NCBI RefSeq assembly: GCF_000189635.1
Contig: NW_002476426.1
Coordinates: 310,001 to 374,000 of the forward strand
Direction of reading: 5' to 3'
Source: Tetrahymena thermophila SB210
Taxonomy: Eukaryota; Ciliophora; Oligohymenophorea; Hymenostomatida; Tetrahymenidae
Length of the DNA: 64,000 bases
Made by a program: the position numbers and the translations under genes. Every line of letters begins with the position of its first letter. Position 1 is the stretch's first letter. The notes beneath the pieces are model-generated. The model ran no database searches and had not been told where the DNA came from. It saw only the letters and a program-made list of their open reading frames with translations. This document shows positions 28,742-40,656 of the stretch, one piece after another.

Positions 28742-31700
28742 TCAGAAATTTTCATCCCACTTAGTTTCGTTATTATTGTCTTTTTCGATAGCTCTAACAT
28801 TTTATTCTTACTGTTTTATTATAAAAGTAAAATCTTAATTAAATTGATCATTGATTTATTTAAACTTACTTGTATTTCATCTATTATTAATTTCTTGTGC
28901 TCTTCGAATTCTTTAATATCTTTGTCGCTAAGCAATTTTTCTGAAGGTGGAATATAAGGACCCTTTAATTCCTTATCAAGTAGTTTATCCTTTTATATTT
29001 AAAATATTTAAATTAAAAATCCAAGCGTTAAAATAAATTTTAAATTACCCAATCGAAGTTTTCGAACCAAGGATTAGATTTAAGAGTTTGATAAGAACCA
29101 CCTAATCTTACTTCAGGAACTCTACTTAGCAATTGATCCATCAACTTCTTAGCCTTTTTATCCTTTAAGTAGCTTGGGTAGTTGATTTCTTTCTTAATAA
29201 TATCTTCATAAATCTCATATGGATCTTCAGCTTCTTCACCAAAAGGTACCATACCGCACATAAATTCATAAAGGCAAATACCAACTGACCAGAGATCGAC
29301 GTAGCAGTTATAACCTTTACCACAAATAATTTCAGGAGCCATGTAATGAGGAGTACCTATAATTGTGAATGTTCTATTACCAAGACCATGTCTTCCTTTT
29401 AAGAATTTAGCAGTACCCAAATCAATTAATTTCAAGTAACCCTAAAATAAAAGTAAAAGTAAAAATGTAAATTTAATTTACTTTCTTAAAAATAATATTT
29501 TTTAGTTTTTTACATTTTCATCAACCATGATGTTTTCAGGTTTCATATCTCTATAAATAACGTTTTAGTGGTGGAGATATTCAAGGATAAGAATCATAGA
29601 AGCAACATAAAATTAAGAATCATATGTATTTAATAAACCAATATCTCTTATAACATCAAACAACTCAATACCCTTAACATATTCAACTAAGAAATAAACG
29701 TCAAATGAATCCTTGAATGATCTGGCGTATTAAATAATAAATGGGAAGTTAACAATTTCAAGTACAACTTTTTCTTGCTATTTAATAAGAATATAATGTT
29801 AAAATTTAATCCAACTCCTAAAAATATATTTTACGCATATGTATTTTTCTAAACTTTGCTCTGATATTTGAACTTTATTGAAACTCTTCAAGGCATATAA
29901 ATTCTTATCATAGTTTGCTTTAACTAAATAAACAGGACCAAACTACCCAAAAGCTGTTTTTTTAAATTATTAATTAATATTAATATTTTATTTTAAGTTA
30001 GTTAGTTAGTTACCAAGAGTTTTGATGTAAATTAATTCAGACATTCTGATGTTTTAAAGTTCCTTTCTCTTGGCCTGATCTGCTTTCATCATTTTTTTCT
30101 TTGTTTGTAAAAATTAAGATATTCATTTTATGAATTTAAATCAATTTTTTAATTACTTCTTAATTTTTTTAGTTGTTAGAGATAATTTCTTCCAATTAAC
30201 CGCCAATACACTCTACAAAGTTTTCAGATGTTATTTCTGCTATGACACCATCTGTTTCCATAACGATATCATCATCAAAAGTTTTATTTTTATTTTAATC
30301 AAGCATATATTCTTCACCCCAGGCTTGAGCTTTGGATGCGACAGTCATACCGCTCTTTGCTTTCTTAAGAGAACCTTCAATAATAACTACTATTTTTTGA
30401 TTGGCGACAGTACCTTTCTTCATGATAATATCACCTGCTTTGTAAGATGAAATTTTCATAACATCTAAGACCTTGTCTATTTAAGCCTTGTTAAGCTTTT
30501 AAAGATAATTGTTCTTTTCAAATGCCCATTTTTGAAGATTTCTAAAAGTAACGGCGTGTACTTGATCACCTAAAACTTTTGTTAGAGTATCTCTACCTAA
30601 GGCAAGACATTTTACTTCATCTTCAGCTCTAACTGTCATTTATCTGACTGTATTATAATAAAGAGCTTATTCACCAAATGAGTCACCTTTGTAAAGCTTC
30701 CTTACTTCCTTATTTCCTTTCCATACTGTGACATTACCCTACGATTAAAATAATATGAAAAAGTATCCTTAAAAAAATAATTATTTACTTCTTTAATAAT
30801 GTAGAAAGAAGAAGCAGGATCACCTTCAGTGACAATTACTTAGTTTTTATAGAATTTTTACACAATAAGAACTGCAGCTATAGCATCTTTTTGTTCATTA
30901 GTTAGATTGTCTATTTAAATTTTATTAAATTTAATTATTTGTTGCGTAAAATAATTTTGAAATGATATTTATAGATTTTATGTTTCAATTTATATTAAGT
31001 TTGTTAAGCTTGAAATAAATTGGAAATATTGTGTATAGTCTAAATTTCCAATATAGTAAAATAAGCTTTAATAAAAGCTATTTATTTATCTAGTTAAGTT
31101 CTTTCTAATTGAAAAGAGTAATAAAATATTGAATTAAAAAAACTGTGGGAAGCAAGCATTTTTGATGAAAAAACAAACTTGAATTAAAGTTTTTTTTAAA
31201 GGTTTAGGAAAGAAAATAAATTTTTATATTTTAAAAAGCCAAATTAGTAATTAAATTTATAAATGGTTTGTTTTTTATTAATTACGGAAAAAACGGACTA
31301 CTTCCATGAATTTACGATTTTCTTCATATTCTTTAGTAATCATTTCTTCAACTGCTCTACGGAATGTATTTCTATCAATTCCCCACAAATAGCAATGATC
31401 TAAAGCCTTAACAGATGCAGAACGAGGAGCATTATAAAGTAGAGCTAACTCACCAAAACCATCACCAGCTTTTAATTCTCTCTTTGATTTTTCATTTACT
31501 ATAACTTCCATTGCACCTCTTTCCAATATAAAAAAGCTTGTTGCATTGTCGCTTTATTTGAATATGAAATCATTCATAGGAACTTCACAGTAGAACATTT
31601 TCTTTACAATATTTTCCCTTTTTTTTTAAATAAAAATTCATTTCATTTTCTTTTTCTATTAAATGTTTTTTAGTTCGTTTGTTCGCTTGTTTTTTCTTTA

Positions 31701-32308
31701 TTAAATAAATCACTGCTAACAAATAACTTTTGAATTAAATATCAAATACTATAGTTAATTCTACTCTTTAGGCTTTTTAGTAAAAAAAAATAAAATTTAT
31801 TTACAATTCAGCTTCATTTAAATTATAGAAGACGAAGTGATTCTTTAAGCATGTAATAATAAATGTGTTATCGTTTGGTGTTTTCTTTTTAGGGACAGGT
31901 GCAATATTTTCATAGATAGTTTCTCCTTCTGCTGTAACAGGTAGTTTTTTTTTATCACCCTAGAATAAATTATGAAATATTTTAGGAAATCAGCTAATAT
32001 AAATTAATTTTTAAAGTATTATTTATTTTTATTTATAGCTTTTTTTTAGAGATTTGCTATCAATTTTAACTTCAATTGATAATTTTTGCATTTTATCATC
32101 TTCTACAATATCCAAATTAAATTAACGATTCATTAAAACTTTATCTCTAATAATTATGAAAATAAAGATAGATTTCTATATTTTTCTCCTATTTTTATAA
32201 TAAAATGAACATTTATTTTACCACATTTTCAACCTCTGAATCCTTGTGAGGATTTTCATCATCGTTACCGCTAGCAGCTCCGTTCTTAGATTTATTTAAG
32301 AAATTCAT
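28742..32308 (-). CDS. cGMP-dependent protein kinase with three CNB domains
   Basis: Twelve exons on the minus strand: 32308-32222, 32175-32071, 31959-31805, 31617-31286, 30910-30789, 30738-30157, 30098-30014, 29953-29835, 29777-29514, 29441-29049, 28989-28870, 28810-28742; 810 residues. Three CNB barrels precede an AGC-family kinase. The first has a full phosphate cassette (FGELALLYNAPRSASV), the second a partial one (FGEQALYYNTVRQ), the third is degenerate (WGEEYMLDQNKNK). The kinase has FGQFGPVYLV, the VAIK-type lysine (YALKSFNK), YRDMKPEN, DLG in place of DFG, APEIICGKGY and the AGC tail ending WDENF. It should be a soluble or membrane-linked Ser/Thr kinase activated by cyclic nucleotide, as in apicomplexan and ciliate PKGs. 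The donor of exon 2 (GTTAAA) is the weakest splice call. Confidence 0.93.
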
Positions 32309-34037
32309 AACAATGTTTTGCTTAATTATATATAAATTTGTTTAGATGTAATATTTTTCCTTCTTTTGTTTGTTTGTTTGATTTTGTTTCTTTTATTGTT
32401 ATATTAATTATTTTATTGAAATAGCTAGTTTTTTGAATTTTATTTATAGTAAGTTCTTCCTTTCTTTTCAAGTGCAAAAAATAATCAATTTTAATCAAAT
32501 GAATAATCTAATAAAAATTTTGTTATCGTAAATTTCCAAATTACAAAGTATGTATGTAAATTTCTTTTGATTTTACTTGAATAAATAAATAAATGCAAAT
32601 AAATAAATGAGAGAACATAATATATTTAATTATTATTTGAACGATGTTATTTTTTTATTTTTTAAAGCTATTATACCATAATAATGTCTTTGTTACAAGT
32701 TTCTTTAAATTTTTCACAAAAAAATTTAGGTTAATAAATCAACTTCTATTTGTGATGCTTATTTTATAAATCTCATTAAAAATGTAAAATAAATATTTAT
32801 CTAATAATACTCATTTTTACATAATTTATTTTGAAATTAAATGTTAATATAATCTAATTTTAAAGATTAAAAAAGTAATATTTAATGTATATAAAACTTT
32901 AAATTCAAACTTGTTTTGATTATTTAACTCTTAATTAAAAAAAATAAATTGATTTATAAAATCAAAAAAATATATTAATTAAAATTTAATAAAACTTAAG
33001 GAAAATTTTATAATAATTAAATGTATCATAGATAATTTAATATAAAATTAATTATTTTTTAAATATTAACTTTATTTAGATTATTTTAAATCAGGCTAAT
33101 TAGACTCTAACTGTTTTAATTAACTTTTTTAAATAAAAAATTATTTAGTAAAGTTTTAAAGAATAATATTCGGTCAATTTTTGGAATATAAATAAAATAG
33201 AGATAAATAATTTATTAAATGTTATTTGTAAATATAGTTATAGTTCATTTAATTTTAAAAAATATATGTTAAAGTATCTCAGTTAGAATAGATAGTGAGT
33301 GTTATATATTCTATTTTTGAATTATTAAAATTTAATTAAAGACTTATAGAATATATTTAATTTTAAGAAGGACTACATATCATAAAATATTTATAATAAA
33401 ATTCATAACTTTTTATTAGCCTATTTATAAATCCTCAAAGGTATATCTCCTTCGAAATATATTTTTAATATTTAAAAAAGCACTCTCAGCTATAAAAATA
33501 TAGAAATAAAAAAGAGTTTTTAAATTTGGTAAACCTCTAACCCATTTTATATATTTTACATATCAGTTGAGAATTCATTTTATTGGACCTAATAATTAGT
33601 ATGTATTGTTGTGGATTCCCTCCATAAAAAATTTTTTATTTATTCTTTATACAAACAGAAAATTAAAGTGGATTTAAAAATATGAAATAAATATTATAAA
33701 TAAAAAAATAGATAAATGGATAGAAAGAAAGATACATAGATACTGACTCATAAAATATTAACTTAGAAATAGTTCTTAAACATAAAATTAAAAAAATAAT
33801 AATTATTTTAATATATAAAACATAATTTCTATTTGAAACTATTAATGTGCTTTAATTGCTATATTTTGAAAATAGAAGAAGATTTATTTATATCTAATAA
33901 TTTGATGTATTCTGAAGATTTAATAGAGGAAAGAATATCAAGTTATTATTTTTTTTATAAATATTGATATAAAAGCAAAAATAAATGAAAATTATATTTG
34001 ATATTTTGTAGAAAAAAAAATATCTTTGTTTGTAGAA
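32309..34037. other. Long divergent intergenic spacer
   Basis: 1.7 kb, among the most AT-rich parts of the window. I checked both strands for TGA-limited frames and structured RNA signatures by eye and found nothing convincing. Both flanking promoters should be here. Confidence 0.5.
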
Positions 34038-35594
34038 ATGATCATTTCGTTAAATAACAAAAAAATTGATGATATTTAGTCTCTCTTAAATTAAGAAGGG
34101 GATTAAAAAATTTTTGATTTAAATATTAATTTGAAAAATGTAGAATTTGTCTAAAAAAATGGAATTAGCTTACTTTTTTCACATTTATCTGGATTTTAAG
34201 ACTTAAAAAAACTCACTTTAAAACTAGAACAATAATAAATTAATGAAGACACGGTTGGATCACTAGCTGAAGTCATCTAACAGATAACCAAATTGAAAGA
34301 AATTTCTTTTGAGTTTAATGATGCTAAAATATCTACCAGTGAATTTAACTGCTTATTTAGTTCGATTGGCCTCCATCCTAGTATTAATAGCTTTTATTTT
34401 TAAATAAATTAAAATATATTAAGTCATGTAGAATGTTTAGCCATAACTAAATGTTTAGAATAATCCAATTCACTAAAATGTTTTAAATTTTAATTGTTTC
34501 ATTTTAATCATGGTCATTATGGAAATTTTGAGTATAATGAGTATATACCTTATTCTTAGTAATCTACATAATTAAATTAAGATTCATGCTTATAAGTTAG
34601 ATTGCACAATTTTAGATTCAGTTAAGATTGCGGATTTAGCTTACTTATTTAACATTTGCACTAAATTGAAAATTTAAAAAAAATTGAGCTAATTTTAGGA
34701 GACTTATAAATTAATAAAAGTGATTTTGGTTCTCTTTCTCTATCTATCAAGCAAGCTAAATAATTAAAAGAAATCGTTTTTGATTTTTATAGAGTAAAGA
34801 CATCAGCAACTCAATTAGATGATCTATTTAGCTTTTTTAGAGATCATACTTGCATTTAAAGTTTAACATTTTACTATTCTTATGTAAATTTGGGAGGTGA
34901 TGAACTTTATTCAATTACATAGTCTTTGAAACAATCGTAATCTTTAAGAATATTAAAATTAAAATTAAAATTAGATTCAACAAAACTAGAAAAATAAGCA
35001 AATCATATGTTTTCACAACAACTTTCACAATTAGAAAATATTCGAAGTCTAAACTATACAGTTTTATTTGATAATATTTCTTTTGTTGAGGAGATAGTCA
35101 AAAACAAGTATCTCTAGGAGCTAGACTTAACTTTTTGTCACTTAGACGAAGACACTAATTATCAAGAATGGGCCCAAAAACTATTAGGAATGTCTAATTT
35201 AAAAAAGCTTAGATTAGATTTTTATTCAAGCAATAGTGATATAAAAGAGATAGAATTTTTTAAAGATTTAAATGATAATATAAAATAGACTAATTTACAG
35301 TAATTGACAATATCTTTAAATAACCATCACGAAGATTTAACGGGATAGTATATTATTTTAGGTAAATATCTAAGTAGTTAAAGATTAATTTACGATTTAT
35401 CGCTTGAAGTACATGAAAATGATGAGTTTGAATCATGCGAAATGCTTATGGATTAGTTAAAAAACTCTCATATTTTTTCATTTAAGTTTAATTTTTCAAA
35501 TTGGAATAGAAGGTGGTTTACAGAAAGATTAGATAAATTGCATTTAATTGTAAAAAAGCATATGAAAAGAGTTGTAAAATTAGAGTTCTGTTGA
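34038..35594 (+). CDS. Leucine-rich-repeat protein
   Basis: One exon, ATG 34038 to TGA 35592, 518 residues. The chain is built from irregular repeats of 25-30 residues with hydrophobic spacing of the LxxLxL type: LSGFQDLKKLTLKLEQQ, LKEISFEFNDAKIS, LKKIELILGDLQINK, LKEIVFDFYRVK, LRILKLKLKLDSTK, LKKLRLDFYSS. This resembles ribonuclease-inhibitor-like LRRs found in large families in ciliates. There is no signal peptide or membrane span, so it is probably cytosolic and acts in protein binding. The partner is unknown. Like CCZ1 it has no intron. Confidence 0.75.
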
Positions 35595-35984
35595 ATATTT
35601 GTGTGAAATAATAAATCAAAATGTTAAATTAAATATCTTATATATAAATAAGCAAATTAATATTTATGTAATCAATATAATTCATAAATTAATTTTATTT
35701 TATTTATTTATTTTTTTAATTTTGAATGAAATAATATTTTAAAATTAATTAACAAATTAATTGAATAGTTTTTTATTTTTTAAAAATTAAAAAAAGATAT
35801 TTACTTACTAAATGCTTGAAATTTATTGTGTAATAAAAATCAAAATCAAATTTTAGTTATTGCATTTCTAGATTTATTTGTTATTTTTTAAATTTTTTTA
35901 AAAAATAATTCAGTCAATTTTTAATAATTTATAAGTAAGCAAGTAGTTATCTAAAATCAAAAGCTAGTATTTCAATAGATAAAA
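35595..35984. other. Intergenic spacer
   Basis: 0.39 kb of AT-rich sequence between two genes on the same strand; no feature recognised. Confidence 0.5.
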
Positions 35985-38900
35985 ATGTCAGTATTTTAGT
36001 TTGATTAGTTCAATCAAAAACAAATATAAATAAATTAAGCTATTGAAGACTAGTATAGATAAATTAAATATCCTCCTTAGTAAGGATTGATCTAAAATTA
36101 ATATGTGGCTCAGCCTGATTAAGAAAATCATAATTAAAATAATCAAATGATAAATAGATAAATGGCTTAACCTTCAATAGAATAAAGTTCTTTTTAATAA
36201 AATCTGTTTCCTGATGATTAAAGAAGCGTTATGACAAATTATCCAAGTCCCATTACAAAAGAATATTAGCTTAGTTAGCTATAAATGAGTACCCCAGTAT
36301 AATCAAATACGATAGCTTAAAATTAGATCTAATAATAGTAAATATATGGTGGAGCTGCTTAAATAAATCCGAAAACTCTACAAAACTAATAACAAATTAA
36401 TACAGCAATGATAAATAGCTAACATACACTTAATCCTACAATAAACATACATACAGAAAGAGATTAAAATCTTTTATAGGATGAAGGCGGCGTTTCAGCA
36501 GTTAATTATTGTACTGAATAAAATGGAGCTAGAATAAGTCAATGGTCTTCATACACCAATAAGTGTCATCCACAAAACCTATTAAATTCAGTTAGAAGTG
36601 TAAAATTCTTATTTTGATAAAGTCAAATTATTGATAAAAAATAAATGGCTAGTTAATGAGTATTTGGTTGCCAATCTCTAAAACTTTATAAATCTAGCTT
36701 AAAGAAAATATTTATTTATTTTACTAAATTTATTATATTCAAAGACCATATGGATGTCAGAAGAAGGGCTTCCCTAAAGTGTAGTTGTCGATTTATCAAA
36801 TTTGTAATAAAAACCTAGATATTTTAAGTGTGTTGGATTTGATTGCTGGCATGATTATTCAACAAATCCTGCAGTCATCGAAATTTCAGTATCTACTGAT
36901 GGATCTAATTTCGTTACTTGGGCCACACTAAGGGCAGAATTAGTAATAAATAAATAATTAACTATATACAAAGATAAAATTCATGGTTAAATGAAATTTT
37001 AAAATATTTTCACTTGTTTTTTATTAAAAAAATAAAATTTGATTAGTGGAATAAATATAAAATATTTTTAGATTTTATAAACGATTGTTATCTTAAACTT
37101 TTTAATAAAACATAGAAAGCTGGCGTTCAACTTTTTTCGATAGATAATTTAGGAAAAAGATATAACTTTATTAAAGTAAAACCAATTTTTCAAAGAAATT
37201 TATTTTTTCAAAACAATCTCATTAATAAAAAATAGTTTAATGTGAAAGAAACTCATGGTGCGAGTAAAGTCTATATGAATAGGTTATATATTTTAGAAGA
37301 TAATCCTTTGGTCAAACTAAATAAATTAAGCAATCTTACACAGTAAAGTTTAGTACATCAGACTGAAGTAATATCTCCCACTAATAAAAATATGAGCATT
37401 TCCCAAAATACTAACTCAAAAGATCTTCTTTAAATACGTACAAGTCCTATTCAGTATTTAGATATACAAACATAGAGCTCTCCATAAAATATGACTTTAC
37501 TAAATTTTTCAAACCAGCAAACTTAATAAACCATATAAAGGAGAAGTCCTTCTAATAATTAATTTTCTGGCTATAATCCATAATAATATGTTTAATACTA
37601 AAATAATATTGTACCAATGGAAAACTAGAATTTTAGCTATTAGGATGATTAACCTTAGCAATATTAGTAGAACGTTTAGCATAAAGGACCTTAATAAGAT
37701 GCTTTGATGGGTTAATAGCAGATGACCAATACCTTTTAAGTGAATAATCATAATAATTAATCAAAATTTTAATTTAATAATAGTGGAGTAGATGAAGATT
37801 ATAAAATAATGAGTGGTAGTATGATTAATAATAATTAGGTAAGCTATTAGAACTATAATATAGTCCCATAAGATTATTAAAGATAAAACATAATGGAGGA
37901 TACAAGAAGTATATTCGTGGATCCAAACAATAATAGCCTAAACTAAATGTACCAACCCCATTAGATTGTGGATAATATTATGTCTTTTTCTGCTTAAAAA
38001 AACAATTAAAACAATTTAAGCAATAATGCAACTTCTAACTAACAAGAATTTGATAAATATGTAATTCCTAATGAATTTTAGTAATTTTATTTTAATCTCA
38101 TAAATTAACTTGTTAAAATTTTTTATATAATATTGGAAAAAATAGCTCTGTTAAAAACTAACACCTTAAAAACTCTTAAAGTCAAGTAGCTCAACATAAA
38201 TCATAGGAAGGAAAGAGGATCATAAATAATTCTAATTAATATTAGAATACTGCTGATTTTAATGCAGATAATAAGTCTTTGTAAGATGGATATGAGTAAA
38301 ATTATAGAATATAAAGCAATCCAAAGTCACTTAAAAGCTCAGGATAGATCTCAGTACAACCTGTACATCAGAATGAGAGAATAGCTTGGGTAAATATGGA
38401 ATAAAAGTATAAAGAAGAAATAAACAAATTGCAAACTGAGTTATATACTGCAAAATAGTAAATTGTTAATTTGGGAATGATTGTTGAAAAAATGTAAGAC
38501 ACAAAGAATGCATTAATAGAAAAAGTAGCATTAATAGCTGAGAGTTTAAGTCTTTTTAAAGAAGAAGTGCACGAGAGATTACATAACGTAGAAAAAGATG
38601 TAGCTTATGTAAATAATCATTAATTAACTTAAGGGGAAAAGCTGCTAAAAGAAGATTTACTTTTTTCAAATAATAAAAATGGAAATGCAACTCCATCCTA
38701 AAAGTAAGAACCTCAAAAAAGTACAACTGCTGCAACCCTTAATACAAAATAAGACATACTTGAAAAGTATTTGCCAAGAAAGAACTCCTCATATCACCAA
38801 TCTTCAGTTAGTCCTCGATAAGAATTAGCATATGACCAAGAGAAGTCTATTTCAAATGTAAATAATTATTACTTTTTAAGCTAAATTAATATTATATAAT

Positions 38901-39690
38901 GTTAATTAATAGATTGTCAATAATGTATTAGACAAAAAGCTTTAAGAGTTGGAGTAAAGCCTTTCTAAGACTTTGCTTAAAAGCTTAAACTAAATATAAC
39001 AAGCTTAGATTGAAGCTGGTGAAAAAGTAATCTTTAATTATTAAATATTTTTAATTAAATTTATTATTTATAAGTTATAGCAAACAGCATCCCCTAAGGA
39101 GCCATAAAAAGAAACTAATCACTAGAATTAATTATCTGGAAAATCTTCTTTTAACTATTAAAAATACAACTCACCTTCATCAACTAATAGATAGTATTAA
39201 AGTATTAGAGATTCCTAAATGAACACTTAATAGCCCAATTAAATTATTTTAAATGATCCACAATTTAATTCAAATGGATTCAGCCAAATGAAAAGCAAAA
39301 GAGAAGGAGAGTAAATATATAATAATAATAATGACTAAGATTATACCTCACTACATTACTTTAATAGATCTGCTCTTTCAGGAATTTAAGTTTAAGATCA
39401 AAAGAATACAAGGGTTATTTAATTATTAGATAAACTTTAAGCTAAACTTTCACAAAGGGTAATGATTAATTATAATAAATATCATTAAATAAAAATATTT
39501 TTATTTTAAAAAATAGCAATCGAAAGTTGAAGAATTGAACAAAAAAGAAAAGTTACTTAAAATGAAATATAAAGATAAGTAAAAAGAAGTTATTTAAGAT
39601 AAAGAAAATAGAATGAGAGTCAAAAACGATAGAAAAGAAAAGGCTGTAAAATAATTATTCAGTGACACATCAGATATTCTCGATTATTGA
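35985..39690 (+). CDS. F5/8C-like (discoidin-type) domain protein with coiled coils
   Basis: Exons 35985-36599, 36745-36942, 37116-38080, 38146-38857, 38913-39026, 39081-39458 and 39517-39690 give 1051 residues in phase. The first ~165 residues are Gln/Asn-rich. Residues ~170-300 look like a galactose-binding jelly roll of the F5/8C class: VSAVNYCTEQNGARISQWSS, then TIWMSEEGLPQSVVVDL, CVGFDCWHDYSTNPAVIEIS, ending in YNFIKVKPI. A long low-complexity stretch follows. Around residues 680-760 lies a heptad-like coiled coil (MEQKYKEEINKLQTELYTAK), and the last exon is very basic and charged (VEELNKKEKLLKMKYKDK). There is no signal peptide, so the protein is intracellular. Domains of this fold occur in intracellular centrosome and cilium proteins such as CEP104. 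A ciliary or basal-body role is a guess. Confidence 0.7.
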
Positions 39691-40656
39691 AATGTAAAGA
39701 AATATATACTCGTTACAGACTAACAATTTATATTATTTATATTAATTTATAAAAATAAAAATAAATAAGAATTTTGATATATTTGTCTATATAAATAAAA
39801 AAAATATTTATTAAAAACTTGAAAAAATAACTTAATTATATTTAAATAATCAGTTAAAATTATAAATTTGATCTTTTAAGAATCACTTTTAAGAAAATTA
39901 ATTTAAAAATTTTAATGTATTCATAAAATTATTGTTGTTTGTCCTATCATATAATACTGCTAAATAAAAGGTTTGGATTATTCAGCAAACCATCAATAGT
40001 CATTCATTAGAAATATTTTCAATATCACACCAACTCCACAAAAAATAAGTAAATAAATAAATAATTATACTTTTTAAAGAAAATGAAGAGTTATATCACT
40101 TATTCAATCTTAAATATCTTAGTTGAAATCTTATTTGAATTTAGATTGTTAGTATTACTTTTAAAATAAAGATTAATTTTTGATCTGTTTATATATAGTT
40201 ACATTAAATAAAAATATTTTTTAAAAAACTGAAAAAATGACTTGATTATAAATTAAAAATTTAAGATAATAATTTTGCATTTTCAAAATAATTTTAATAA
40301 AGTTAAAATAAAATTGTTAAATTAATTTTTGTTTGATTATACTATTATTGATTATATTAAAGTAAAAAGTTTGGCTTATTCAGCCAATCACAATCATTCA
40401 TTGAAAATGTTTTCTTTCAAAATCACATTAACAAACAAACAAAAAATAAGTGAATAAATAAATAAACATACAATGTAGAGATGAGAAAGAATTATCTCAG
40501 AATCTTAAAAGATTCCATTGATAGTTTATTTGAATTAAGCAAGTAAATCTTAAGGGAAAGAAAGAAAGAGAAAGAAATTAAAAATAAAGAAAAATTAAAT
40601 TTATATTTGAGGTATTTCAAGAATCTTCTTCTTTTGTCTTATTAAATAGAATAAAA
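39691..40656. other. Spacer made largely of a diverged tandem repeat
   Basis: Nearly 1 kb without a recognised gene, mostly occupied by the two repeat units listed separately. Each unit contains an ATG at the same relative place (40083 and 40481) opening a short frame with loosely similar starts (MKSYITYSILN; MRKNYLRILKD). The second runs 59 codons to a TGA overlapping the next gene's ATG. I do not call them genes. Confidence 0.5.
39755..40560 (+). repeat. Diverged tandem duplication, two units of about 400 bases
   Basis: Unit A (about 39755-40150) and unit B (about 40160-40560) align along their length at a spacing of roughly 400 bases. Anchors: GAAAAAATAACTTAATTATA (39821) with GAAAAAATGACTTGATTATA (40231); GTTTGGATTATTCAGCAAAC (39971) with GTTTGGCTTATTCAGCCAAT (40369); AAAAAATAAGTAAATAAATA with AAAAAATAAGTGAATAAATA; and LFE-encoding TTATTTGAATT. 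The middle anchor forms a stem-loop in each copy. Function unknown. Confidence 0.7.

Noticed and set aside
29040-29435. A 131-residue kinase fragment as a gene of its own
   Set aside because: It ends at a TAA only if the standard code is used. It is the activation-loop exon of the PKG, bounded by splice sites at 29441 and 29049.
37509-37751. Hydrophobic minus-strand frame resembling a membrane protein
   Set aside because: Antisense to Gln/Asn-rich coding sequence on the plus strand, which reads as Leu/Ile in reverse.
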